Notes: generated by a model not told the origin, from the sequence alone. A DNA stretch of 64,000 nucleotides from Ceratopteris richardii (GCA_020310875.1 CM035415.1:196898932-196962931); one strand, 5' to 3'. Positions 10,111 through 21,946 are shown, numbered from the stretch's first letter. Program-made: numbers and translations.

Positions 10111-11889
10111 ATGCAGGACAAAGAGGAACACATCGAAGTCCAAAATACACCTGCTTATGAAGCAATGCACGAAAAGCTAGTAGAAGAAGACAAGGAAGCA
10201 GATGCACACGGAGATAATATGGTAACAAGAAATCCGGTCCAAGAAATACACTTAGGCACTCAAAACAATAATCAACCAGTTCTGGTGGCCACTTGGTTGT
10301 GGAGCCACCCAGAGCTCCTGGAAAAGGTAAAATCATTCTTGACCTAGTATGCAGATGTTTTTGCCTGGCATTATAAAGACTTAGAAGGAGTGCCTATATC
10401 TTATGGAGAGCACAGAATCCCTCTGGTTGATGGAGCCAGACCCATCAGAGGAAGGAGTTACAGACTTAATCCAAAGTATGCCGAAGCCGTCTATGTGGAA
10501 ATCCAAAAGATGGAGGATGCAGGAATAATCATTCCTGTGGAACACTCAGAGTGGCTCTCACCTATGGTTATAGTACCGAAGAAGAATACTAATAAAATCA
10601 GAATTTGTGTTGACTTTAGAGCTCTCAACAAGGTGACCATTCCAGATGGGTTCCCTATGCCTTTTGCAGAAAAGGTCATTGAAGAAGTGGTTGGGTATGC
10701 ATTATATAGTTTTATGGATGGATTCAGTGGCTATAATCAAATATCAATACATCCAGAGGATCATGAAAAGACTGCTTTTATCACACCTTGGGGAACATAT
10801 GTGTATGTAAAAATGCCATTTGGGCTCAGAAATGCTCCAGCCACCTTTAACAGAACGGTCAATCTCATTTTTGGCCCCCTATTGCTGGAATCACTTAGAA
10901 TCTTCATGGATGACTTCTCTTCGTTTTCAGGATCTCACAAGGAAACTCATCTAGATTGTTTGGACCACCACTTGAGGCAGCTGCAGAATATTTTCCAAAG
11001 ATGCAGAGAGACTAAGTTAAAGCTCAATCCAAATAAATGTCATTTCCTTGTGACAGAAGGAACCCTTTTAGGACATGTGGTGTCGGCTAAAGGTATGGCC
11101 CCAGATCCTGACAAAATCATTTCTATATTAAAGTTACCTAAACCTAAATCTCCTAAAGAGATCCAGAGTTTCTTGGGGCATACCGGTTATCATAGAAGGT
11201 TTATAAAAATGTATGCAGAGATAGCTAGACCTCTGACTAGACTTACAGGTAAGGAAGTACCTTTCCAATGGGAAGAAGAGGAGGAAAAGGCATATCAGAC
11301 ATTACGGTCAAGGTTGGTGTGTGCTCCTATCTTGGTCACACCTGAGTGGTCAAAAATCTTTCATATACATATCGATGCCAGTGCATATGCAGTAGGGGCA
11401 GTTTTGACCCAACCCAGTGAAGAATTTAAAGTGGACAGGCCAATTGAATATGCCAGTAGAATCTTGACCAAGGCTGAGAGGAATTATAGTACTACTGAAA
11501 GGGAAGCCCTAGCAATGGTCTTTGCTGTCCAAAAATTCCGTCATTACTTAGTGGGGGTAAATTTTATTATTATATCAGATCACCAACCACTAAAATACCT
11601 ACTCAACAAACCCCAGGCCATCGGTAGAATATGGAGGTGGTTATTGTTGTTCCAAGAGTTTGATTTTTCTGTAGTCCATAAACCAGGGAAAGACAATGTT
11701 ATGGCAGATCACCTATCCAGAATAAATATGATGAATCAATCCAGTGGAATCAATGATGACTTTCCAAATGCTCATCTGTTTGCTGTAAAAGCTCAAGGTT
11801 GGTATTACGACATTAAAAATTTCATTAAAACTGGATTGTATCCAGAAAAGGCTAGTGCTGTACAAAAGAAGAGCCTGCTAATCAAGTAG
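10111..11889 (+). pseudogene. pol: Family B reverse transcriptase and RNase H
   Basis: Continues the GAG-PR frame. A TAG at 10345-10347 falls just before a conserved Y-A-D-V-F-A-W motif. RT blocks follow: the R-I-C-V-D-F-R-A-L-N block near 10600, the F-M-D-G-F-S-G-Y-N block near 10715, and the catalytic box F-M-D-D at 10903-10914, where Y-V-D-D or F-I-D-D is more usual. RNase H begins near 11360 (I-D-A-S) and has the expected acidic residues and an S-D-H-Q-P-L block near 11577. The frame ends in TAG at 11887-11889, where the integrase continues in another frame, so a small indel lies at about 11884-11891. Confidence 0.9.
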
Positions 11890-11890
11890 A

Positions 11891-13054
11891 CCATATACCT
11901 TCATCGAAGATAAATTGTACAGACAGGGCAAAGATGACCGGTTCAGGAAGTGTTTGGAAGAAGAAGAAGTGAGGGAAGTCCTTCACTCTGCACATGAAGG
12001 TACAGGTGGTGGGCACCTCCCAGGACATATTATGAGTCAGAGGATACTAGATGCGGGTCTATGGTGGCCTACACTATTTAGGGATGCAGATGAATGGGGA
12101 AAGGCATGTGACATTTGCCAGAGGTGTGGACCTAAGCCAACAAAGCAGAGACATAACCCCTTGGTTATTTCCACCTCCTGGCAACCATTTGAGAAGTGGG
12201 GGCTAGATTTTGTAGGGCCCATCTACCCTCCCGCTTTTCCAAAAAGAGAAAAATATCTCCTGATAGCTACAGATTATGCAACAAAGTGGGCTGAAGCTAT
12301 TGCCTCCTCCGATTGCACTACCCAAATTGTTGCTGATTTTATTTATAGTAACATCATTTGCAGGTTTGGTTGTCCACTTGAAATTTGTACTGATCAAGGT
12401 ACCCATTTTGTCAATAAAGTCCTGCAAGAAATCTTCAACAGGTATAGAATTCTTCATAGGACCTCTTGTGCTTACTATCCACGAGCAAATGGACAGCCTG
12501 AGTCGACAAATAAGGTTTTAATTGCAATGTTAAGAAAGGAGTGTATGTTGCAACCCACTTCATGGGGCATTGCGTACCTAGGTACACTTTGGGCATACAG
12601 GTTAGCCTACAAAGAGGCCACTGGATATTCCCCATTCCAACTGGTCTATGGCATATTACCTATCGAGCCCTTTGAATTTTTACATGGATCGCCTAAGATA
12701 GCATTCATGCAGGGAAAGAAGGATTGTGATGTCTCTCAGAGGCTAGGAGCACTACATAAAGTGGAGGAGATTCGTCTACTAGCGACCAAACAATTGATAG
12801 AGACTCACATGAAACGGAAGGAGGCACATGATCGACATCTGTGGAAAAACAACATTGAAGCAGGCATGTTAGTTCTTCTCCATAGACCTAACCCTCATAC
12901 GACTGCAAAAGGCAAATGGATCCCTCATTGGGAAGGACCTTTTCGAGTTCTGAAAATGTTGCAATGGGGTGCTGTGCAATTAGAAACACTCGATGGATCT
13001 ACCCTACCGCTAGTAAATATTTCTCGACTCAAAGCTTATCATCAAAAGTTCTAA
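11891..13054 (+). pseudogene. pol: Family B integrase
   Basis: Picks up directly behind the frameshift (R-P-Y-T-F-I-E-D). It has the HHCC zinc-binding N-terminus (paired His near 11990-12030, C-D-I-C near 12110), the DDE core (D in G-L-D-F-V-G-P near 12205, D in T-D-Q-G-T near 12391, E in G-Q-P-E-S near 12493), and a C-terminal G-P-F module near 12938. It ends at TAA 13052-13054. It would insert the cDNA into the genome. The integrase frame itself is undamaged; the defect is its loss of frame with RT. No chromodomain follows. Confidence 0.88.
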
Positions 13055-13437
13055 CATTCCACTCCATAGTTCTTAGCTCATTTTGTTTTTATTATTTTAT
13101 TTTGTTTTCTATTGTAACTCTGTAATCATTGCTCATATTTTCTACGAAAAAAATGGCTCTATACAAACATTGGGCGCAAAACTTTTTATGGCTATTAGTT
13201 CTTAACACTAGCTTTTAAGGCTAGCCCTTCCTTTGTATCTCTCGAATGGATGAGATTAAAATTGGCATCTCCTCCCTTTTGAACTTCTTTTATGCTCCAC
13301 CATTCCTTGCTGTGAGGTAATCCCTTCATTTCCCTTGCTATATAATAAGAACATTCATTCATCCCATCTTCACTCCGAAGTCTATGCAATACCCGAGCGC
13401 TGACCCTCTAATTGGCTTCGCCACAGCCTACAAAGAA
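13055..13437. other. Spacer between integrase and minisatellite
   Basis: About 380 bases of T-rich non-coding sequence of family B. An ATG at 13384 opens a frame straight into the tandem repeat, but that frame is a by-product of the stop-poor repeat. I see nothing else. Confidence 0.5.
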
Positions 13438-16400
13438 AACCCCCTCCCCCTCCAACCCCCTCGATCCCCCGCAAGCCCCCTCCCCCTCCAACCCCCTCAA
13501 CCCCCACACGCCCCTCCCTCTCCACCCTCTACCCCCGCCGTCAAGCCCCTCCCTCTCCACCCTCTGCTCCGCCGTCAACCGCCTCCCCCCACCCCCTCCA
13601 ACCCCCTCGAACCCCCGCCAGCCCCTCCCCCCACCCCCTCCAACCCCCTCGTTCCCCCGCAAGCCCCCTCCCCCTCCAATCCCCTCAACCCCCGCACGCC
13701 CCTCCCTCTCCACCCTCTGCCCCCGCCGTCACCCGCCTCCCCCCACCCCCTCCAACCCCCTCGATCCCCCGCAAGCCCCCTCCCCCTCCAACCCCCTCAA
13801 CCCCCGCACGCCCCTCCCTCTCCACCCTCTGCCCCCGCCGTCAACCGCCTCCCCCCACCCCCTCCAACCCCCTCGAACCCCCGCCAGCCCCCTCCCTCTC
13901 CACCCTCTGCCCCCGCCGTCAAGCACCTCCCCCCACCCCCTCCAACCCCCTCAACCCCCGCACGCCCCTCCCTCTCCACCCTCTGCCCCGCCGTCAAGCC
14001 CCCCCCTCTCCACCCTCTGCCCCCCCGTCAACCGCCTCCCCCCACCCCCTCCAACCCCCTCGAACCCCCGCCAGCCCCTCCCCCCACCGCCTCCAACCCC
14101 CTCGAACCCCCGCCAGCCCCCTCCCCCTCCAACCACCTCAACCCCCGCATGCCCCTCCCTCTCCACCCTCTGCCCCCGCCGTCACCCGCCTCCCCCCACC
14201 CCCTCCAACCCCCTCGATCCCCCGCAAGCCCCCTCCCCCTCCAACCCCCTCAACCCCCACACGCCCCTCCCTCTCCACCCTCTGCCCCCGCCGTCAAGCC
14301 CCTCCCTCTCCACCCTCTGCCCCGCCGTCAACCGCCTCCCCCCACCCCCTCCAACCCCCTCGAACCCCCGCTAGCCCCTCCCCCCACCCCCTCCAACCCC
14401 CTCGTTCCCCCGCAAGCCCCCTCCCCCTCCAACCCCCTCAACCCCCGCACGCCCCTCCCTCTCCACCCTCTGCCCCCGTCGTCACCCGCCTCCCCCCACC
14501 CCCTCCAACCCCCTCGATCCCCCGCAAGGCCCCTTCCCCTCCAACCCCCTCAACCCCCGCACGCCCCTCCCTCTCCACCCTGTGCCCCCGCCGTCACCCG
14601 CCTCCCCCCACCCCCTCCAACCCCCTCGATCCCCCGAAAGCCCCCTCCCCCTCCAACCCCCTCAACCCCCGCACGCCCCTCCCTCTCCACCCTCTGCCCC
14701 CGCCGTCAACCGCCTCCCCCCACCCCCTCCAACCCCCTCGAACCCCTGCCAGTCCCCTCCCTCTCCACCCTCTGCCCCCGCCGTCAAGCACCTCCCCCCA
14801 CCCCCTCCAACCCCCTCAACCCCCGCACGCCCCTCCCTCTCCACCCTCTGCCCCGTCGTCACCCGCCTCCCCCCACCCCCTCCAACCCCCTCGATCCCCC
14901 GCAAGCCCCCTCCCCCTCCAACCCCCTCAACCTCCGCACGCCCCTCCCTCTCCACCCTCTGCCCCCGCCGTCAACCGCCTCCCACCACCCCCTCCAACCC
15001 TCTCGAACCCCGCCAGCCCCCTCCCTCTCCACCCTCTGCCCCACCGTCAAGCCCCCCCCCTCTCCACCCTCTGCCCCGCCGTCAACCGCCTCCCCCCACC
15101 CCCTCCAACCCCCTCGATCCCCCGCAAACCCCCTCCCCCTCCAACCCCCTCAACCCCCGCACGCCCCTCCCTCTCCACCCTCTACCCCGCCGTCAAGCCC
15201 CCCCCTCTCCACCCTCTGCCCCGCCGTCAACCGCCTCCCCCCACCCCCTCCAACCCCCTCGATCCCCCGCAAGCCCCCTCCCCCTCCAACCCCCTCAACC
15301 CCCACACGCCCCTCCCTCTCCACCCTCTGCCCCCGCCGTCAAGCCCCTCCCTCTCCACCCTCTGCCCCACCGTCAACCGCCTCCCCCCACCCCCTCCAAC
15401 CCCCTCGCACCCCCGCCAGCCCCTCCCCCCACCCCCTCCATCCCCCTCGTTCCCCCGCAAGCCCCCTCCCCCTCCAACCCCCTCAACCCCCGCACGCCCC
15501 TCCCTCTCCACCCTCTGCCCCTGCCGTCACCCGCCTCCCCCCACCCCCTCCAACCCCCTCGATCCCTCGCAAGCCCCTCCCCCTCCAACGCCCTCAACCC
15601 CCGGACGCCGCTCCCTCTCCACCCTCTGCCCCCGCCGTCAACCGCCTCCCCCCACCCCCTCCAACCCCCTCGAACCCCTGCCAGCCCCCTCCCTCTCCAC
15701 CCTCTGCCCCCGCCGTCAAGCACCTCCCCCCACCCCCTCCAACCCCCTCAACCTCCGCACGCCCCTCTCCACCCTCTGCCCCGCCGTCACCCGCCTCCCC
15801 CCACCCCCTCCAACCCCCTCGATCCCCCGCAAGCCCCCTCCCCCTCCGACCCCCTCAACCCCCGCACGCCCCTCCCTCTCCACCCTCTGCCCCCGCCGTC
15901 AACCGCCTCCCCCCACCCCCTCCAACCCTCTTGAACCCCCGCTAGCCCCCTCCCTCTCCACCCTCTGCCCCCGCCGTCAAGCACCTCCCCCCACCCCCTC
16001 CAACCCCCTCGAACCCCCGCCAGCCCCCTCCCTCTCCACCCTCTGCCCCCGTCGTCAAGCACCTCCCCCCACCCCCTCCAACCCCCTCAACCCCCGCACG
16101 CCCCTCCCTCTCCACCCTCTGCCCCCGCCGTCAAGCCCCTCCCTCTCCACCCTCTGCCCCGCCGTCAACCGCGTCCCCCCACCCCCTCCAACCCCCTCGA
16201 ACCCCCGCCAGCCCCTCCCCCCACCCCCTCCAACCCCCTCGATCCCCCGCAAGCCCCCTCCCCCTCCAACCCCCTCAACCCCCGCACGCCCCTCCCTCTC
16301 CACCCTCTGCCCCCGCTGTCACCCGCCTCCCCCCACCCTCTCCAACCCCCTCGATCCCCCGCAAGCCCCCTCCCCCTCCAACCCCCTCAACCCCCGCACG

Positions 16401-16715
16401 CCCCTCCCTCTCCACCCTCTGCCCCCGTCGTCAACCGCCTCCCCCCACCCCCTCCAACCCCCTCCAACCCCCGCCAGCCCCCTCCCTCTCCACCCTCTGC
16501 CCCCGCCGTCAAGCACCTCCCCCCACCCCCTCCAACCCCCTCAACCCCCGCACGCCCCTCCCTCTCCACCCTCTGCCCCCGCCGTCACCCGCCTCCCCCC
16601 ACCCCCTCCAACCCCCTTGATCCCCCGCAAGCCCCCTCCCCCTCCAACCCCCTCAACCCCCACAAGCCCCTCCCTCTCCACCCTCTGCCCCCGCCGTAAA
16701 CCGCCTCCCTACACT
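13438..16715. repeat. 3.3-kb pyrimidine-rich minisatellite inside family B
   Basis: Tandem array of C-rich modules, almost free of A and G on the + strand. The modules, each about 30-80 bp, are joined in varying order into units of about 75-115 bp. Recurrent words include CTCTCCACCCTCTGCCCC, GCCGTCAACCGCCTCC and CCCCTCGATCCCCCGCAAG. Single-base variants are scattered and unit order is shuffled, as expected for unequal exchange or slippage. Long open frames exist in several + frames (the longest 13384-15945) and encode only Pro/Ser/Thr/Leu-rich repeats. The minus strand is dense in runs of four or more G and could form G-quadruplexes. Confidence 0.9.
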
Positions 16716-16814
16716 CCCTCTACCCCCACCACCTAACCCCTCCGGTTATCCCGCCATCACCACATCCTCTGTCCCCAAACTCTTCCCCTACAATTCCCCT
16801 CCACCTACATTGGA

Positions 16815-16828
16815 TTTCTATTGCTCAG
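16815..16828 (+). promoter_or_regulatory. Candidate 3' splice site before the family B third ORF
   Basis: TTTCTATTGCTCAG ends 22 bases before the ATG at 16851, nearly the same distance as in the unrelated family A third ORF. It follows a long pyrimidine-rich region. Delivery of the third ORF by a spliced RNA would explain this, but it is an inference from position and motif only. Confidence 0.35.
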
Positions 16829-16850
16829 CTTCTTATCCCCATTTCCATCA

Positions 16851-18662
16851 ATGGCTGACCCCTCCGCTCCGGGTGATCAACATACTCCCAACCATCACAA
16901 TCAATCCTCTCCCACCTCCGCGCCTCCTTCTGACCATCCAAATCAAACTACTCCCTCATCGGCAGAACAATCTGTCCCAGCTAACCCACCGCATCCTACT
17001 GCCCTTCTTGCTATTCCTATTTATTCCATACACTCTGATTCCACCGACCTTTATTCCCCACCTCCCATCCCTCACCCTCCTTCTCCTTCCACATCTGTGT
17101 CTCATTCCTCACACCCACCTTCGCCAACCGGGGATTATATGGGCCTGTTTCTTCCACCTGACTTAAACCTGCAAATCCGTATGCATTTATCCCTACCAAC
17201 CATTGCCCTCCGTCAAATGTTTTCTATTGAAGATCTTCAGCAGGCAGGCCTGTGGGGCTTGGCGAACGTTTTCTTCAATAGTCCGTCCAATTTTACCCAG
17301 GTGTATGAAGCTATCCGCCTCTTCCCTCATTTTAGAACCGGCACTCTCTCCATCCCAGCCATTGCCACCAGTATTGGGTCCTCCCTATTACATTTTCGTG
17401 CTCCCCCCTTCCTATACTCTGGATTGTCAGCCTCGGCTACAATTGCTTTTTGTACAGATCACTTTCAAAGTAATGCTAGATTTTCAATCCGCATGACCAC
17501 CCTTCTCAATGCGTTCATTTTTTTCTTTTTACTGCGTAGTCCCACATCTTCGCTCCCCTGGTCAGATATTCGTATTGCCGATCCGCTTTTCTGCTTTCTC
17601 CATAGCCGTCCTTACCCTTACGCAACCCTCATTTATAGTTCCTTGACTTTGCGATCCCGTCGACTCCGCGAGGCTATCTCTAGGGGCTCTCATGCATTTT
17701 CCATCTATTCTGCACCCTTCCTAGCTTGGATCTATCAAATACCTGCACACTCTGCCAACAATGTTGATTTTCTCCCTAGCAACCCTGGGCTACCTTCCAT
17801 TGCACAATCTCCTTCCCCACCTCTAATCTCAATTGACTCAGCTTCCGCATCGACACCAGCAGCCGCACCACCTGATATCCCCTCCTTCCCTCCCCAATCT
17901 TCTTCACCTATCCCTCCAGCATCTACCAATTCTCCGTCCATGCCTACCCCTCCTATTATCCCTAGACCTCCCCTCTCTTCAGCTTTCAAGCCTCTCATTC
18001 AAACGCACCTCAACCCCCAAAACCCCACCTGTATGCCCTCCCTTCCTCCGGTTTCCACCTCACCCCCTATCATTAATGATCCATTCGGCCAACCACTTCC
18101 CTCCCACAATCCTTCCCTTCCCAATCCATCTTCCACTACTTCCCTTCCTCCTCATCCGCCGGTAATCCCTCCTTCCCATATCCCTCCTGATCCATCGGCC
18201 TCTCCTTCTCTGCACTTTGACATCCCATCCACCCCTTCCTTTTTACAATTACTACGGGACGCGAGTGTCGTTGCTCTCGGCAGTGCTCAGGCCTCCCAGA
18301 TTTCCTTGGATTCGGTATCGGCAGCAGCTTCGGTTCATCAACAGTATATCTCCACAATCGAAAACATCAATCGCATGGCCCATTCTCAATGGCACTCGCT
18401 CAATGAAACAGCGCGATTGCTCAAAGAAGAGAGAGATCATTATCGCGATATGGCAGACTCTACGTTGAAAGCCTTAGAAGATCTTCAAAATCGCTCTAAC
18501 TTAGGGCTTTGTGCTAATGTTGCATGCAGACGTATCAGACGGGACAGGGATAATCTTAGGCAATGCCTTAGTTCGCTACAGCATATGATTGAACAAGCTT
18601 CTGCTCCTTTGCCCCCCTCTCCAACAACATCGGCTGAAAATCTCAATCAACCTGCACCATAA
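16851..18662 (+). CDS. Family B third ORF: 603-aa protein of unknown function
   Basis: Intact ORF of 603 codons between the minisatellite and the 3' LTR. The ATG at 16851 is chosen; the frame is open 30 bases further up but without an ATG. It has a Pro/Ser-rich N-terminus (about 1-95), a probably folded middle (about 97-306, with a short hydrophobic run F-I-F-F-F-L-L near residue 224), a long Pro/Ser-rich linker (about 307-455), and a charged helical C-terminus (about 455-585) that could form a coiled coil. The plan of folded part, Pro-rich linker and helical end resembles the family A third ORF, but I see no residue-level match. No signal peptide, protease, polymerase or zinc motif. It stays open although the same element's pol is broken. 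Function unknown. Confidence 0.6.
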   Translation: MADPSAPGDQHTPNHHNQSSPTSAPPSDHPNQTTPSSAEQSVPANPPHPTALLAIPIYSIHSDSTDLYSPPPIPHPPSPSTSVSHSSHPPSPTGDYMGLFLPPDLNLQIRMHLSLPTIALRQMFSIEDLQQAGLWGLANVFFNSPSNFTQVYEAIRLFPHFRTGTLSIPAIATSIGSSLLHFRAPPFLYSGLSASATIAFCTDHFQSNARFSIRMTTLLNAFIFFFLLRSPTSSLPWSDIRIADPLFCFLHSRPYPYATLIYSSLTLRSRRLREAISRGSHAFSIYSAPFLAWIYQIPAHSANNVDFLPSNPGLPSIAQSPSPPLISIDSASASTPAAAPPDIPSFPPQSSSPIPPASTNSPSMPTPPIIPRPPLSSAFKPLIQTHLNPQNPTCMPSLPPVSTSPPIINDPFGQPLPSHNPSLPNPSSTTSLPPHPPVIPPSHIPPDPSASPSLHFDIPSTPSFLQLLRDASVVALGSAQASQISLDSVSAAASVHQQYISTIENINRMAHSQWHSLNETARLLKEERDHYRDMADSTLKALEDLQNRSNLGLCANVACRRIRRDRDNLRQCLSSLQHMIEQASAPLPPSPTTSAENLNQPAP

Positions 18663-18814
18663 ATTGCCGTTCACAGTCTAAATAAATTGCTCATCCCCTT
18701 CATAATAATTGCTCTTAGCCTTCATTATCACTTTGTCAATAAAATTCTCATCCCTCTGATTTTGTCAATAATTCTTGTAGGGTGCCTTATGCGTTTTCTT
18801 ACTTAAATAATACA
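18663..18814. other. Family B 3' untranslated spacer lacking a polypurine tract
   Basis: About 150 bases of T-rich sequence with repeated TTGTCAATAA words. The expected purine run directly before the 3' LTR is missing; the LTR is preceded by AAATAATACA. Confidence 0.55.
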
Positions 18815-19563
18815 CGTCGAGCCCTAACCGGTTGAAACTAAGGGTGCAAAGTATTTTTTCTCTTAAGGTTCAAAGGATGAATTTAAAATCTTAAGGTGCA
18901 AAAGTAAAGAATTAAAAGGAAAGGTGAAGGTATGGAAGGCCGCGTACGCAAAGGTGGAAATAGGGCCGCCCAATCAAAATTTTATTTTAAAGTCACTCTT
19001 GTTCTAACGTCACTACAGGACAAAGTAGTGAGTCGTTGAGGACCAGTTCAAAAGACAATCTTGGGACATTGAAAGGGCACCAAGATTGTATTACAGTTAG
19101 AGTGCGCGAACCAGCGGACTCAACAAAAGAGAGACAAAAGGCTATTCTTGGACACTGGAAGTAAGAAGAAAAGGAGAAGTGAAGAGTCACTGGTGTGTGT
19201 CGACCGCAAAAAGTGAAGAGTGCAAGAAGTGAGGCTAAGGGAGGTGCAGAGAGTGCGAAGCAGGAGACCAATCCCAAAAGTCTCTCTCCGCGATCAGGCC
19301 CGAAGGTGTGCGTGCACAAGGAGAAGCTGGAAGCAAGTGAAGGACTGGTGCAGAAGAGGCCGGCTGCTGGGAGATTCTGAGATAATTGATCTTTTATTAT
19401 TGAGCATTCGCTGTAATTGCGCCCCGAGTATTAACTTGGATTGAATGAAATAGTATAATCCTTCTATTGTACTCAAAAACTCAAGGTTCAAAGGTTCAAA
19501 GGTGTTTCTGTAGAAGCTTGTCTGAGTTATTTCGTCTCTTGTTCTTCTTCTTTTTCTCCTACA
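18815..19563 (+). repeat. 3' LTR of family B Gypsy (749 bp)
   Basis: Matches the 5' LTR at 6317-7098 along its length apart from single substitutions and a 33-bp net deletion near 19305. It starts CGTCGAG where the 5' LTR has TGTCGAG and ends CTCCTACA. Confidence 0.9.
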
Positions 19564-20004
19564 ACAAGAAAGCACTACTGCAAGCGCATGCTTTTGCAAA
19601 AGTTTTGCTGAGAATTGGTATTTTCTAAATTTGCTGAATTACACACTTCTTTGGATAGCAATCAACGTTGTTATAAGAAGACTTGCGCATCAAAGAGAAA
19701 GAAGCCAAAAATCAGAGAATTGCCTTGTGATTGAGAGTGAGAGTGATAGTGTGATTGAGAGTGCGAGTATGAATGCGATTTTGATAGCTTAGGGGTGCTT
19801 GGAAAGTATATGCTTCATCAAGAAGCTATTTTCCAAAGCTATTGTATTGATTGATTCACATCTATAATATCAAAATTTCTCTTTGTCTAAGTCATATCTT
19901 CTCTATTCTTTCATGCCAAATTTTCCTTATCTTGTGAAAGTTCTGTTTTTCTTTATTCCACTATTCTTGAGTATTTGGAAGCTTGTGATTAAGGATAGAT
20001 TGTG
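19564..20004. other. Unassigned sequence after family B
   Basis: About 440 bases with GAGAGTGA-type simple repeats near 19730-19770 and no coding frame that I can assign. It separates the Gypsy 3' LTR from a Copia relic. Confidence 0.45.
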
Positions 20005-21946
20005 ATTGAGAAAATGTGACACTACTCATGCTATTATACATATAGGTGATCTTATGTTGGAAGGTTCTCAAAAAGCCAAGTGTTTGAAAGATGTCCTTCA
20101 TGTTCCCACAATCACAAAGAACTTAGTTTCTGTTGAGCAAATGGTTGAGAGAGGATTGCAAGTCAAACTCAATTAGAAAGGATGCTTTGTGGAAAACCCC
20201 AAAGAAAGTTACAAACTGATAGCCAAAGCTAAAAAGGAGGAAGGTTGTTCACCTTGGATGTGAAGCCTAACTTCAACCACACAACTTAATTCATATTTGG
20301 AAACAAGAAGGTGGCAGAGTTGGATATATGGCACAAAAGGTATGGACACATAAACACTCAAAGATTGAAGGACATGGAGAAGAAGAGGTTAGTACTAGGG
20401 TTACCTAATCTATATAATCAGAATCCTAAGTATTTGTGTGAAGCTTTTCATTAGGGAAAGTAGACAAGATAACCATTCAAGAAGAATAATTTTGTGAGCT
20501 ACCATCCACTTGGCCTCATTCATATAGATGTTTGGGGACCAACAAAGGTAAATGCAATTGGAAGGAATAGATATTTTGTAGCTTTCATTGATTCTTGTAC
20601 AAGGATGACATGGCTTGAAAGCTTGGTGTCTCACACTTGACAGTCTCTAGTTGTGCATGTTATGTATTGAATCCAAATGAATTAAGGACCAAGCTTTATG
20701 ATAGATCAGAAAGATGTGTTTGAGTAGGGGTATACATATGAGGAGAAGGGTTATAGGTGTTATAATCGTACAACAAAAGAACTAAGAGTATCAAGAGATA
20801 TCATATTTGATGAATTGTTACCTTGGTATGCCTCAAATGTATGTATGTAGGGTAATGATGATGAAGAAAAGATGATAACAAGAGATGAACCAGAGAGCAT
20901 GGTTCTTAGTTAAAAACAGGATTCAATTTCTCAACCATCATTGGATAGAAGGAGTCCTACATCAAGTCAATTAAGTGATGCAAGAAGAAAAGGTAAAGCC
21001 AAAATCATAGAAACTCACGAAGATGAGGACCCATGGATTGAGGTTGACACAGACCATCATGGGATAAAGGGGGAGAGCTAAAAGAACAACAAAAACAAAT
21101 AATCAACTCAATGAAATGGTGAGATAAGAAGGTCTCATAGGGTAAGGTATCCAGGGGAAAGACTTATCTATGATTCATTTATGGCTATACATTATGATTA
21201 TATGAGCAAGATCATTGAAGAACCCACATGTTTTGAGGAAGCAAACACATTCAAGGAGTGGAAAGAAGCTATGGAAGAGGAGATCAAGGCTTTGGAAGAT
21301 TATAACACTTGGAATCTTGTACCACGGAAGGAAGATATGAAGGTAATTAGAAATAAGTGGTTTTATAAGGTTAAGAAACATTCAGATGGAATTATTGTTA
21401 GGTATAAAGCTAGGCTTGTAGCCAAAGAGCTTGCTCAAACTTATGGATTAGACTATGAGGAGACCTTTGGACCTGTGGCAAAGATGACTACCATCAAAGC
21501 TATCATTGCAATTTCAGCAAGCTAGAATTGGAATATGTATTAAATTGATGTGAAGAATGCATTCCTCAATGGAGAGCTAATGGAAGTTGTATACATGGAC
21601 CTAACATTAGGGTTTGAAGATAAACTCAATCATGGCTATGCTTGTAGGTTGAAGAAAGCATTATATGGTCTCAAGTCAGCCCCAAGGGCTGGGAATCAAA
21701 GACTTGTGGAGTATCTAATTAGTTTTGGACACAATCAAAGCAAAGCAAATACATCAATGTTTTACATCATTACATCAAAGAGAAGGCACTAGCTAAAGAA
21801 GTTGAAGTGCAACATATAAGTACCGAGAACCAATGTGTAGACATTTTAATGAAATCTTTGTATTCAATGAAGCTAGCAAAGTTCAAGAAATACATTGGAT
21901 TGTTGGAGCTAGGATGAAGAAATAAAGCTTGAATCTTGAGGGGGAG
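20005..21946 (+). pseudogene. Degraded, internally deleted Copia polyprotein
   Basis: Relic of a Ty1/Copia polyprotein with many stops and shifts. It begins in the protease/pre-integrase junction (C-L-K-D-V-L-H-V-P near 20080), keeps parts of the integrase start (D-V-W-G-P near 20529), the region after integrase, and the N-terminal RT part (21181-21790: V-A-K-M-T-T-I, D-V-K-N-A-F-L-N-G, A-L-Y-G-L-K). At about 21775 it jumps to the RNase H end (E-V-Q-H-I-S-T-E-N-Q near 21807). The RT catalytic Y-V-D-D box and most of RNase H are deleted. The 5' LTR and GAG are not found. It resembles the intact Copia protein at 42914-47137 in wording. Confidence 0.8.

Larger units (their letters stand above)
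6317..19563 (+). mobile_element. Family B Gypsy retrotransposon with minisatellite and third ORF (13.2 kb)
   Basis: Two LTRs (6317-7098 and 18815-19563) flank a primer-binding site, a GAG-PR-RT-RH-INT coding region (7534-13054), a 3.3-kb pyrimidine-rich minisatellite and a separate third ORF (16851-18662). No chromodomain is evident after the integrase. Oddities: no 5-bp target duplication (ATATA before, ACAAG after), no polypurine tract before the 3' LTR, a 3' LTR that starts CG instead of TG, and a duplicated LTR-end/primer-site block. The polyprotein has three nonsense codons and one frameshift, so the copy is non-autonomous. Confidence 0.85.

Noticed and set aside
13384..15945. 853-codon Pro/Ser-rich open frame with an ATG
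   Set aside because: It consists of the minisatellite, which has almost no A or G and hence no stops in several frames at once. Alternative + frames are just as open, so it is not evidence of a protein.
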